A DNA stretch of 64,000 nt from Daucus carota subsp. sativus (taxonomy: Eukaryota; Streptophyta; Magnoliopsida; Apiales; Apiaceae). The position numbers were made by a program, and so were the translations under genes. A model generated the notes under the pieces. It did not search any database. It was not told the origin of the DNA and was given only the letters and a program-made list of their open reading frames with translations. The DNA lies in NCBI RefSeq assembly GCF_001625215.2, contig NC_030381.2, forward strand, positions 37,260,689-37,324,688, given 5' to 3'. Each line of letters starts with the position of its first letter. Position 1 is the first letter of the stretch. Positions 48,387-58,611 of this stretch are shown piece by piece.

Positions 48387-49023
48387 ATCCAGACAAATGG
48401 CTCATAGATTACGGCATCCTAAAAGATTCTGCAACAACTTAAACTGTTAGTCAAGTGGTGACACCTGATAGTTCTGACTAATGGATATTTATAAATTCGG
48501 ACATTTATAAAATGAAATTTATTATGATAGTAAAAATGATCGAATTCGGGTTATTCTGACACATCAGAAATGTGTCAATTTACAATAACGCAGGAAAATG
48601 AAGATTAAGACTGGGGAAGAAGAAGAGTAATACATTCTGAAAAACTAAACTTAAAGAATGTCCATTGTGTTTATTTATACAATTGGGTTTTGGTCCATGA
48701 CAACCGATTGTCATGGAGCTCTTATCTAACACACAGCTCCATTATCATCAGATCAGATCTGTATTTCAAGGGTTGTGATTGAAACTTTTTTATTAAGTAT
48801 CCGCTACAATTTTTTTTTTTAAGTATGTGTATGTGATCACACGATAACAATTCTTGTGATATAGTTTTATTGTTTCTAATAATCTTGTCTAAAAAATGTT
48901 TATTAATAAAAAATTTCTATATAAAAATAATTGTGAGTGTGTTACACGACTAGAAAGACCCTTCTTATAAAAGTAGCAATGACTTGAATTTTCTTTCAAA
49001 CGGAATATTTTTGTCTTTATACC
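48387..49023. other. About 640-bp insertion in the upstream region of P450 gene 2
   Basis: Upstream of gene 1, 'gcattgacga' (43948-43957) runs within about 20 bp into 'cgacgcccgc'. In copy 2 the same two blocks (48377-48386 and about 49042-49051) are separated by about 640 bp. The inserted sequence has no recognised termini or coding content. It places new DNA about 200 bp upstream of the start codon. Confidence 0.7.
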
Positions 49024-49152
49024 GCAAGCCATTCAGCTGTGTCGACGCCCGCGCAGTTAATTCATCTTGAGCCACAATTTTCAAAGGGATCATATTTCAA
49101 ATCTTTCATGTACCTATTAGCTTCACCACCCTACCCAATTAAGATATATGCA

Positions 49153-49159
49153 TATAAAT
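49153..49159 (+). promoter_or_regulatory. TATA box of P450 gene 2
   Basis: TATAAAT, 68-74 bp before the start codon, in the same context as gene 1. Confidence 0.7.
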
Positions 49160-49226
49160 TGGGAGCTCGAGATCATTACGATATATCAACACTCTCTCCT
49201 CTCGATAACTCCTGCAAGAAGTGATC

Positions 49227-51163
49227 ATGGAGATCTACTCACCTATTATTGCACTAGTTTTCTTTATCTTCTTGATCAAACTACTCAAGAAATCTAAAAC
49301 GTCCAAAACAACTAGGAAAAATCTTCCCCCAGGTCCACTGAAACTACCCTTTGTAGGTAATCTGCCACAAGTAGCTGCAGCTGGTAAAGTTCCTCACCGC
49401 GGTCTGCAAGCATTAGCCAAGAAACACGGGCCTGTCATGCAACTTCAGCTTGGTGAGATCCCTCTAGTTGTCATCTCATCAGCTAAAGCGGCAAAACAAG
49501 CACTACGAACCAATGACCTCGCGCTTGCAGATAGGCCAGCTCTTGTACTTGGCGAAATCATCTTGGCAAACTGTAGAGACATTGTATTAGCACTCTATGG
49601 GGATTACTGGAGGCAAATGCGCAAAATATGCACATTGGAACTCTTGAGTGCGAAGAAGGTCAAGTCATTTCGTGCTATTCGAGAAGATGAGTCCCAGCAT
49701 CTCCTGAATGACATCAAAAATTCTATTGGAACGCCTTTTAATCTCAGTGAAAGTGTCGCTGATATGGCACATGGGGTGATTTCTAGAGCGGCAACTGGAA
49801 AGAGAAGCGATGATGAGCTTGCCAAGATTGTTGAGGAGATATCGTATTGGGGTGCGGGTTTTCTGATCCCTGATTTGTTTCCATCAATCAAGTTTCTTGC
49901 TACTCTGACTGGGATGAGAAGGGGTATACAGAAGTTGAGAAATGCGATTGATCCTATATTTGGTTCGATCATTGAGGAGCATAGAGAGAAGTTGGCTAGA
50001 AAAAAAGAAGGAAAAGCAATCGATAACGATGCGGACGAGGAAGATCTCATTGATGTCCTTCTGAGAGTTAACGAGAATGAACGCCTTGATTTTCCTATGA
50101 CATCAAATGACATTCAAGGAATTGTCCTGGTAATATAATTACTTAATTTATCATTAATACTTTCAATATCGGGTTCTGTATATGCAGGGGCGGACATAGT
50201 CTCTATATACTCAGCTGGTTAGCTAAGCGAGCCTAACTCCACATTTGTCCGTTTTGGGCCTAACTCACTAGACTTTGTTTTTAAGCACCTCTCAAAAGGT
50301 CTTGTATTATTAGAGTTGTTCTGACGGCTTATATTCTAGCTTTATGCCCCTCAATATGGGACAACTCTTAACAATGGAGACTAAAGACCTCGAATACCAT
50401 ATATATTCTGCAAGGAGAACATTCTAAAATATATTACCATGCAACATAAGCTTACATCCATATAATAATTAGTTAATTTTATTGATTGCATGCACTACAC
50501 TTTTCAAATTTTAAAGTTCCTCGTGATTATGTGGTGCAGGACATGTTTACAGCCGGAATAGATACCACTTCAGCTGTAATCGAATGGGCTATGACGGAGT
50601 TGATGAGAAATCCTAGAGTAATGAACAAAGTGCAAGCAGAAGTACGTCAAGTCCTCAGAGGAAAAGAAACAATTAATGAAGATGACATTCAGGGATTGCC
50701 TTACTTAAAGCTGGTGATTAAAGAAGCTCTTCGATTGCATACGCCTCTTCCCTTACTATTACCTAGACAATGCAGGAAAGAATGCGAGATTGATGGTTAC
50801 CACATTCCTGTGAATACCAAAGTCATCATCAATGCTTGGGCTATTGGAAGAGACCCTGAATATTGGGCTGATGCTGAAAGTTTCAAACCGGAGAGATTTG
50901 AGAACAATTCTGTTGATTTCATCGGGCTCGACTATGATTACTTACCGTTTGGATCAGGCAGGAGAATGTGTCCAGGCATGAATTTTGGTATAGCAGGAGT
51001 GGAGCTTCCTCTCATTCAACTGCTCTATCATTTTGATTGGAAGCTTCCAAATAATATGAAACCTGAAGATCTTGACGTGGAGGATGCCTTTGGATCAACT
51101 ACTAAGAGGAAGAATCAGTTGGTGTTGATTCCCACTTCTGAATATGCAGCTCAGAAGGCTTAA
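49227..51163 (+). CDS. CYP71-clan cytochrome P450, tandem copy 2 (2 exons, 508 aa)
   Basis: Second member of the tandem pair, same length and exon sizes: exon 1 49227-50129 (903 nt), exon 2 50540-51163 (624 nt). All diagnostic motifs are kept: LPPGPLKLP, AGIDTT, EALR, PERF and FGSGRRMCPG. The proteins are very similar, with changes that include the B-C loop (RPALVLGEIILANCRDIVLA here against RPSLLLGEIGLANCRDIVFA in copy 1). That region corresponds to substrate recognition site 1 in P450s. The intron is 410 bp and lacks the MITE of gene 1; it contains 'caggggcggacat', possibly a transposon terminus. The upstream region carries three insertions that gene 1 lacks, so expression may differ. Both genes look functional; the substrate is unknown. 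Confidence 0.93.
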
Positions 51164-52320
51164 TAAATTATTTGGTTTGAGTTAGTACTTGCAGGACATG
51201 CAACGGATTAAGGATATACATCAAACAAATAACAGATATATTAAGCTTTGAGAAAAAATAATATCCCTTCACAACCTCTCTTATTCACTTGAAATTGTAT
51301 ATTTAAATAAATAACCTGTTTGGTGAGTATGAATTTGAATTTTATTTATTAGTATAAATTTGACAATATTCTGAAGTGATACCTCAATTATATTATAGTC
51401 CAATCATATAATTGAAATGAAATACACATTTCCCAATGCCCGCTAAAATTTTTATATTATAAAATTTAACTATATTTGATAAATTTTAAAATTTAAATTA
51501 TTATTAGGGATATTCTTCAAAGGAAAATGTGAAGAAATAATTGGTAGGAAATATATGTTAATAGGTCCACGGTATGCCCATTTTTCTTAATTTTTTAAAG
51601 TTATTTCACAATTTCTTTTTAATCTCGATGACCAAATTCAATATAAATAATTGAATGAGATGGAAAAATGAAATAATAATTATTATTAACTTAAGATATA
51701 ATAAGTGTAAGTTTGATTAATGTGATGTGTTCCTTGAAATTTTAGAAAAGCTTTACAATAGTATGAAAATTATATAATATAAATAATTGACACTATTCAT
51801 CTCATATAAATTTTATAACGTCTTTTTCAAAGAGTTCGGTTATAATCGTCGACTAAATATATCATTTTAATAAGTTAATAAGTGATTTGTAATCTTATTA
51901 CAAACTTTTTATAGGCATATAGTGTAACGACGAATATAGTCATCAATAAAAAATTGGCTACAGTTATAGATAAGGGTGTGTATGATTGAGTGTCATTTTC
52001 CGGGGTTAGAGTATAATTTTTATTTTTGTTATGTCAACTGAAATTTAAGTTGAGCCTTCTCATGATTGGAGATGCTTTACCGGTGTAAAAACGGGGAGAG
52101 CTGGATTTAAAATGAGTAGTGCTAGATGCACATAATTGTGTACATAATTTTTGTACATAAAAATGTGGCAAGTGATGTGGACTGGGGTTGTTGATATAAA
52201 TGCATGGGCTCATTTCAATTAAAACTCACCACATATCATTATATACACGTTTTTTTATACAAAATACAATCATGGGCACCGTCAAAAAAAAACACGAACA
52301 CGAGATGCTTTATAAACTTG
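51164..52320. other. Intergenic, no gene recognised
   Basis: AT-rich 3' flank of P450 gene 2. No element with clear ends was seen. Confidence 0.45.
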
Positions 52321-52330
52321 CTTTCCACAA

Positions 52331-52430
52331 TTGGGCCAGAAGGCCCATGGCAATCTAAAACCTTAAGCCCGTAACTGAGAAAAGCCCATGCTCTCGCTCC
52401 CTCCTAGGGTTTGTAGACGGCGCTATATAT
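52331..52430 (+). promoter_or_regulatory. Promoter of the snoRNA cluster: site II motifs, telo-box, TATA
   Basis: TTGGGCC (52331-52337), GGCCCAT (52342-52348) and AAGCCCATG (52382-52390) are site II-type motifs. TAGGGTTT (52405-52412) is a telo-box and CTATATAT (52423-52430) a TATA box. In plants this combination is known from snoRNA and ribosomal-protein gene promoters, and the order here (site II, telo-box, TATA, then snoRNAs 160 bp later) fits that plan. Confidence 0.75.
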
Positions 52431-52588
52431 CTATGCATCTTCTCCGAAACAGAGTAGTCTGTGGCTGAGCTAGGCGTATCAGACCCTACTGTAGAATTTA
52501 TAGTTCTTCTTTTCTTAAGATATATCGTTATTATTTATTTTCATTGCTATGTTTTAAAATTCTAGGATTGTATAAAATTTTGAATTGA

Positions 52589-52675
52589 GTCTCTGATGAT
52601 GATTCACAAAATACTTTCGTTCTTCTGAGATTAAAGTCTATGTGGAAATTTTATGGAGACCTGAACTGAAGAGAT
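52589..52675 (+). ncRNA. Box C/D snoRNA 1 (U59/snR54-like guide)
   Basis: C box ATGATGA (52596-52602), D box CTGA (52666-52669), and a short terminal stem TCTCT/AGAGA. Inside, ACTTTCGTTCTT followed by CTGA forms a D' guide that is antisense to the 18S rRNA sequence AAGAACGAAAGT as I remember it, the target of human U59 and yeast snR54. The box-D guide (ATGGAGACCTG) is complementary to a conserved 25S segment (CAGGTCTCCA). A 2'-O-methylation guide function for both rRNAs is inferred. Confidence 0.82.
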
Positions 52676-52742
52676 TTGCGCATTCAATTATATTATATTT
52701 TTTGTTATTTTGGTGTGTGTATTTTAGTAGTTAGACATGTTT

Positions 52743-52828
52743 GCTTCTAGTGATGATTTCAAAAATACTTTCGTTCTTCCGAGATTAAATTCTGTGAGGA
52801 AGATCATGGAGACCTGAACTGAAGAAGC
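52743..52828 (+). ncRNA. Box C/D snoRNA 2 (U59/snR54-like guide)
   Basis: C box GTGATGA (52750-52756), D box CTGA (52819-52822), terminal stem GCTTCT/AGAAGC. That stem differs from the stems of its neighbours yet still pairs, which is compensatory support. The same 18S-directed block ACTTTCGTTCTT is present but is followed by CCGA, a weakened D' box. It shares the box-D guide ATGGAGACCTG. Confidence 0.82.
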
Positions 52829-52877
52829 CTTGATATGTTTGATTTTGTGTACAATAGTACTATTGCAGTGTTAATTC

Positions 52878-52959
52878 AAATCTCTAATGATGATTACCGT
52901 TAAAACTTTCTGAATTAATGTTGTGCTGAAAGTTATGGAGACCTGAACTGAAGAGATTT
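52878..52959 (+). ncRNA. Box C/D snoRNA 3 (shares the D guide, lacks the 18S guide)
   Basis: C box ATGATGA (52887-52893), D box CTGA (52948-52951), perfect 8-bp terminal stem AAATCTCT/AGAGATTT. The box-D guide ATGGAGACCTG is kept, but the sequence before the D' box (CTGA at 52910-52913) is GTTAAAACTTT instead of the 18S-directed block. Either it guides a different site or the D' guide has decayed. Confidence 0.75.
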
Positions 52960-53092
52960 CAAGTTTTTGTTGTGAGTCAATTTTGTTATGACATTTCTAA
53001 GTACATTTCAAAATCCGGTGTTTTATATATTTAGCTCGTTTTTTATTGGTGTTGATTTTATATATGCAGAGGGTCTACTCTTATCGAGAATT

Positions 53093-53350
53093 ATTCTCTC
53101 CATTTCAATTACATATCCACTTTAAAAAAATCACATAATTTAAGAAAAGCGAATTTTGAGAAAAAAGAATAGTATTAACTCATTGAACATTCTATGTGAT
53201 ATATGATTGATCTTAGAAATACAAATTAGAAATATATGAAAGATAATTATTTTGGAAATATAAGCTTACGTTGAAAGTTGAAGTCGACAAATATTTTGAA
53301 ATAATAAATTTTTTATAAAATGAACATGTATTATGAAACGGAAGGAATTT
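53093..53350. mobile_element. Degenerate Stowaway-like MITE
   Basis: Left CTCTCCATTTCAATTACAT; inverse right near ATGTATTATGAAACGGAAGGAAT. Ends are degenerate and the TA flanks unclear. Confidence 0.4.
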
Positions 53351-54180
53351 AAGTCAATTAAAATAAGTTAAATTTGTAAAATTTAGTATTTAGTATGTGC
53401 TCATGGACATATCATTGTAAAATCTTTTAAAAAAATGTTCAAAAAATTTCTTTGAAAAAAGTGAGACATGTATTTTGACATAAATTCTTTTCTAAAAAGA
53501 CATGTAGTAATGATTCAAAGAGTAAGTCCAAGGATGTCCTAAATAGGGATGACAATCGTTTCGTGTTTTGTGTACCGGAAGGTGAAACCCATATTCGACT
53601 GTTATTAATTTCGTGTACCTAATTTGAACCTTATCCAATGCGAAAACGTTTCGTGTATCTTTCGTGTACTTTTTGTGTACTTTTTACATTAAAATATTCA
53701 TATAAATAAATACTCTAACAGTATCCTAGAACAATAAATATTGTAAATGGATCGGATATCCAATCCGATCTGATACGTGGTTAAATAAATGAATATAGAT
53801 TCGATCTGTTAATAATCTAGTCCAATAAAAAGTGGATATGAATATTGTCAAATCCGATCTGTTAATAATCCAATCCGATCCACGTTTAGCTATATTATAT
53901 CGTATCGTAATATATTATATCATAATATATAATATTATGTTATTACATGTAAATTAAAATTTTCTTAAAATACAAGACAAAATCATAAATCATATTTTCT
54001 TATAACCGATCAGACCATAATATATATAGTACTATTTTTAATTTAAGTTTTCTAAAATCGTAAATCATATTTTTTTTTTTAAATATATAGTACTGTTTTT
54101 AATTTAAGTTTTTTAAAATTTTCCATTGCTCACTTTCGGGAGAGAAAACATACATTTAAAATTTTTAAAAATCTAAATTC
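53351..54180. other. Intergenic, one hAT-like terminus
   Basis: 'TAGGGATGACAATCG' at 53545-53559 looks like a hAT-type end followed by repeats of 'tcgtgtac', but no matching right end was found. No gene is recognised. Confidence 0.35.
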
Positions 54181-54184
54181 TACT

Positions 54185-54396
54185 TGGATTTGGTAGAACC
54201 CGAATTAAACCCAATTAGGGTCCCAGCCCCCAATTAGAGAATCTCTCGCTCTCCGTCTTCAGCAAGCTACTCTTTGTCTCAAATTCAGGTACATTCTTCT
54301 TTTGTCTACGTTTTTTTAGTATTGCCCTAATTAATGAGGTTTTTACATGCTTTGTAATTGTAAAAAAACAATTTCAAGCCGGATCTTGATCTGAAA
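54185..54396 (+). repeat. Deneddylase promoter/leader segment, copy A
   Basis: Contains 'cccaattagagaatctctcg', 'cttcagcaagctac', 'caaattcag|gtacattctt' (possible splice donor) and 'cctaattaatgaggttttta'. The same blocks in the same order occur at 57778-58010 and 60036-60236; the third copy lies closest to the DEN1-type coding exon. A second partial repeat of this copy's left flank (54120-54195) lies at 54590-54668. Confidence 0.8.
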
Positions 54397-55189
54397 TCCA
54401 TATGACCAAGCTTTCTTTTGATTTTTCCATATGATATCGGTGTAAATGTAGGAATTGAAGTAGATATTTTTAACTCAGTAATTCTTTTTCATCAAATATC
54501 ATGGACGGATTAAACTATTTCGTCTTTAAATCAGAAAATAAGGGATATTTCAAAATATATGCTACCATTTTTAATTTCAGTGTTTAAAATTTTTCCATTT
54601 CTCACTTTCGGGGGAGAGAAAGCGTGCATTTAAAAATTTTAAAAATCTAAATTCTACTTGAATTTGGGCCTCGTTTGGTTACCAAACGCAGTAACCCATA
54701 GTTCCATGGAACTTGTACCAGTTACATCGTTTGGTTGCATGACTTTGTAGTTGTACACTGGAACTCAAACTTCCACGCAATTTGTAGTTACGCTAAAACA
54801 CTGTAACCTAGTTACACACCTCAAGCGCGGGTACCGTAAGTTACATAGCTATCATATTTAAAATATACACTATATCAAAATTATAATCAAATATCAAATT
54901 TTAAATTTAAAAAAACTAATCCAAATTAAATGTTGTTTTACAATAATATTTGAAATTTAGTTATATTATCATTATATATATACAAATCATTTTAGATTTA
55001 AGATTTATATTCAGTTTGAATTATGGTATATATATACTTTATTTTCTATCATGGTTAATAATATTATACATACATACATATATATATATATATTAGATTT
55101 TATCATTCATTTATTCATGTTATAATAATAATATATGTTAATTTATTGTCATCTATTTTTCTTAATTTGTTTGTTATTTTTTTTATTAT
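54397..55189. other. Intergenic repeat debris
   Basis: 54560-54668 repeats 54070-54190 ('ctcactttcggg', 'aatctaaattctacttg'). From 54667, 'GGGCCTCGTTTGGTTACC' looks like a MITE left end without a seen partner. The rest is AT-rich. Confidence 0.4.
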
Positions 55190-55590
55190 TATTTTTTTTT
55201 GAAATCAAACCCAAAGATTACATTAATTCAAAAGATCGAATGAAAGAGCCTCCAACAAATACGCAGGAGGAGACGCGTAAACATTTTAGATATTAGCTAA
55301 ACAAGGGATTCTAGCCATTTCATATGCTACCCTGTTAGCATTTCTCCGAATAAATTGAATAGAAATATTAGGTGAATTCCTCAGCATCTGCTCGCATTCT
55401 GCTAGAATTTCTCCCACCTCCAGATGGTTCCTTTTATCACCCTTTATAGCACTTAGTGATAGCAAAGAATCTGACTCCAGCAACACTTCTATCTCATTAA
55501 TCTGGTGACCTTGAATCACGACAGAGCCTCCCTGATTCCCATAGTTTCAGCCTCAAATACTGATTCTACTCCTGACAAACATATTTTTTA
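55190..55590 (-). pseudogene. LINE-type RNase H-like (RVT_3) fragment
   Basis: On the minus strand, 55286-55519 translates to an RNase H-like C-terminal domain: an LLESDSLL stretch, then an EILAECEQML stretch, then FIRRNANRVAYEMAR (the family pattern is hRxxNxxAhxLA). Just upstream (about 55520-55560) an 'FEAETMGIREAL' piece in another frame completes the pattern, so there is a frameshift. The minus-strand 3' end (55190-55200) is A-rich, as in a LINE tail. Most likely a 5'-truncated LINE insertion. Confidence 0.65.
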
Positions 55591-55769
55591 AAACTAAAAC
55601 TCTAATAATAATATATTATTAAAATATTAACTCATTATAATATTTATTCAATTTTAAAGTCTTATTATTGTTATTTGAATTCTACATTTATTTTCTCTAT
55701 TTAAAATTTGTTAAATTTATTTTATTATACACACAACCTAATCATCAATATACTTATTATATAAAGGAG

Positions 55770-56405
55770 AAGCGAGGGGCGTGTAGGTGGCGCCTCTCAC
55801 ATCGCTCCGTTCTATTTTTTAAATTTTATGAAATTTTAGATGAAAAATATCAAAAAGAACTACCTTTTTTAATTTCGGGTATATTAGAAGCAAGTTTCAA
55901 AATATGATATTGTTTCAGATTATTTATGGAATATAGTAGCTTGAAAGTTTTAATCTGATTTTGTTTTAGATGATTTAATTATGAGAAAGAGTAGCGCACA
56001 AGTCTCTCTTCACCTATAAATACCCCTGTAGATTGTACGGTTTTAGATCATCTAAATATAACCTCCTCTCTCTCTCTCAATACCACAAAGCGAGGGGCGT
56101 GTAGGTGGCGCCTCTCACATCGCTCCGTTCTATTTTTTTAATTTTATGAAATTTTAGATGAAAAATATCAAAAAGAACTACCTTTTTTAATTTCGGGTAT
56201 ATTAGAAGCAAGTTTCAAAATATGATATTGTTTCAGATTATTTATGGAATATAGTAGCTTGAAAGTTTTAATCTGATTTTGTTTTAGATGATTTAATTAT
56301 GAGAAAGAGTAGCGCACAAGTCTCTCTTCACCTATAAATACCCCTGTAGATTGTACGGTTTTAGATCATCTAAATATAACCTCCTCTCTCTCTCTCAATA
56401 CCACA
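55770..56405 (+). repeat. 318-bp near-perfect tandem duplication in Helitron copy C
   Basis: Units 55770-56087 and 56088-56405 differ by about one base by eye. Each contains the 'aagcgaggggcg' module and a TATAAATA box (56015-56022 and 56333-56340). Very recent, or an assembly artefact. Confidence 0.9.
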
Positions 56406-56635
56406 ACCCTACCTATTTACGGTGATAGTTCTTTTGCTCGATTTTAAACTCGGTAATGCTAACTTCTGCAACGATAAGTGAAGGCTGTTTATACAGTATT
56501 AAAAAGATAAAGGTTTTTGCAAGTAAAGGTAGTTATAGACCGCTATGTTGAAGTCGACAAATTCAAGCACGGGGAAAGAATATAGTCTTGACATGATATT
56601 GATGGATGATATCAATAAATTAACTATCAGTGATA

Positions 56636-56874
56636 CTCCCTTCGTCCCGTCAGATTGTTTACATACACTGTTTGCACGCATTTTGAGGCTCTCGTAAAGT
56701 ATAGTTCCATAACGTATTTTTAATTTTTCTTTTTTTTTGAATAAAAGTTTAAACGTCAAACTTTTTTTAAATTTTTTTTTTTATAAAAAAATATATAATA
56801 TAAGTATACTTTATAGGAGCCTTAAAATGCGTGCCAAAAAGTAACGTAAAGAACCTGGTGGGACGAAGGGAGTG
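56636..56874. mobile_element. Stowaway MITE nested in Helitron copy C
   Basis: CTCCCTTCGTCCCGTCAG at the left, inverse GTGGGACGAAGGGAGTG at the right, TA at 56634-56635 and 56875-56876. Copy B has the uninterrupted sequence at about 7688-7700. Confidence 0.85.
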
Positions 56875-57293
56875 TATGTTTGTTGGTTATTATTTTATAA
56901 TATTTGTTTTATTCTTCGGACATGTTTGTTGTTATTAATTTTTATATGATTTACTTTGTATAGAGGAAAAAATTTATTAATGCATTATCTGTTTGCTCCG
57001 TTCAAGCAACTTTTAAGTGAAGGCTGTTTATACAGTATTAAAATATAAAGCTTGTTACAAGTAAGGGTAGTTATAAACCGCTATCTCACGGATTCAAGTT
57101 ACATGTTTTTGTGCACAATCAATCCAAAAAAAAATTGGAGTAAGGTGACGATGTAAGAACATGATTTTTTTTCAAAAAAACACATAAATAAAATTAAGGT
57201 TCGTCGTGCTTTAAATTGTTCAATACGTGTATAAATTTATTTTCATTTTTTCACCATGAATTATAGTCCGATTTTGCAATTTTATATATTAGT

Positions 57294-57477
57294 AGGGAAT
57301 TGATAAATAAACTCCAAACTTTACTATTTAAGTTCCAATTCTATTTTTTTTCTTTATCCAAATGACATTATCACCTATAATAAGTATGAAACATGCATAG
57401 AAGCATGGATAAATGTGATATAAAATTGACAATTGGAGCTTAAATAGTAAAATATGGAGCTTATTTATCAATTCCCT
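57294..57477. mobile_element. 184-bp inverted-repeat MITE nested in Helitron copy C
   Basis: AGGGAATTGATAAATAAACT at the left and its inverse at the right; arms are about 45 bp. AGT flanks both sides. In Helitron copy B the corresponding sequence (about 7237-7250) is uninterrupted, which confirms insertion with a 3-bp duplication. Confidence 0.8.
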
Positions 57478-57777
57478 AGTAGTATTGGTATTACATCAAA
57501 ATTTTTATAATATAAAATTAATTTTATCCTACAAATATTAATTTTGAAACATTAATATACTTTTTATAGACAGCCATAATATTTTTTATTCTACAAATAT
57601 TAATATTGAATTATTAATATAATTTTTATAGCCCGCCGTGCCTTCTCAACTAGTTTCTTATATAATAATTAATCTAAAATTCTGTTACATACTTATGTCT
57701 ACCAAACACAGGTTTTAATTTGCACAGGAAGTTCACAGGCAGTAAGCTAGTTCCAAGGATAAACTGCTTGCGGTGTA

Positions 57778-58010
57778 TATATATATAGGCCTCCCTCCAG
57801 TTAAGGAGCCCCCGCCCTCAATTAGAGTCCGAGCCCCCAATCAAAGAATCTCTTGCTCTCGCTCTCCGTCTTCAGCAAGCTACTCGTTCTCTCAAATTCA
57901 GGTACATTCTTCTTTTGTCTAAGCTTTTTTTATGTATTGCCCTAATTAATGAGGTTTTTACATGCTTTGTAATTGTAAAAAAAAAACAAATTCAAGCCGG
58001 ATCTTCATCT
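57778..58010 (+). repeat. Deneddylase promoter/leader segment, copy B
   Basis: TATATATAGGCC box, 'cccccaatcaaagaatctct', 'cttcagcaagctactcg', donor-like CAG|GTACATT at 57899-57907, then 'cctaattaatgaggttttta'. It shares more of its sequence with copy C than copy A does (both have 'ataggcctccctc'). About 300-500 bp of probable leader-intron sequence follow. Confidence 0.8.
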
Positions 58011-58611
58011 GAATTTGGATCATGATTCAGCCGGAATATCGATCTAATTGCTTCATGATCCAATTGACCTCACGATTGCCTGGTGATTGCTGATTGTATA
58101 TGTTTTTTTCGATTTTTACTTCTCTTCTTTCTATCTCTGAATCCGCGGAGGAAAGTGCTTGGGGAAATTGGTACACCTGTGGTTTTGATCGGATAATTAC
58201 TGATTTCTAGTTTAATTTGAATTCTGTTTGTGATTGTTAATCAAAACTAATTCAAATCCACAATCATGTCTAGTTCCCTGTTTGTGATTGTGGTTGTGAA
58301 TCAAACTAATTTAAATCCACAATTTTGTGATTGTGAATGAAACTAATTCAAATCACAATCATGTACTAGTTTGTGATGGTAAGAATCAAACTAATAGAGA
58401 AATCTGATAACCTGCATGTACAGCCTCTACTAGTTCCAACAGAACCAGCTAATTTCATTTGCAGAAGTCAAGGTTCATTGGCAGATAGTTAGATATAATG
58501 GTTCTTAGACCACATAAAATCCGACCAATTTGTGGTAAAATGTTTTGCCACTTGATTTCGAGCAGAAAGCTAGATATAGAATTAAGAGCAGCTATTTAGT
58601 TTATAGGCTAA
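58011..58611. other. Probable old leader-intron sequence
   Basis: T-rich, with repeats of 'gtttgtgattgtgaatcaaactaat' (58226-58390). No gene is recognised. Confidence 0.35.

Larger units (their letters stand above)
55745..57653 (+). mobile_element. Non-autonomous Helitron, copy C (complete, 1.91 kb)
   Basis: The 5' end TCAATATACTTATTATATAA at 55745 is preceded by A, and the 3' end CTAG at 57650-57653 is followed by T. The stem-like GCCCGCCGTGCC lies just before the 3' end. It is the same family as copies A and B. It carries a 318-bp tandem duplication of its 5' module, a nested Stowaway (56636-56874) and a nested 184-bp MITE (57294-57477). Copy B shows the empty sites of both nested elements. 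It separates copies A and B of the deneddylase leader segment. Confidence 0.88.

Noticed and set aside
44106-51163. Assignment of the P450 pair to CYP71AJ (psoralen synthase group)
   Set aside because: Remembered CYP71AJ sequence differs in the B-C loop, I-helix and post-haem region; CYP71D/BE-like motifs fit better, and subfamily needs an alignment.
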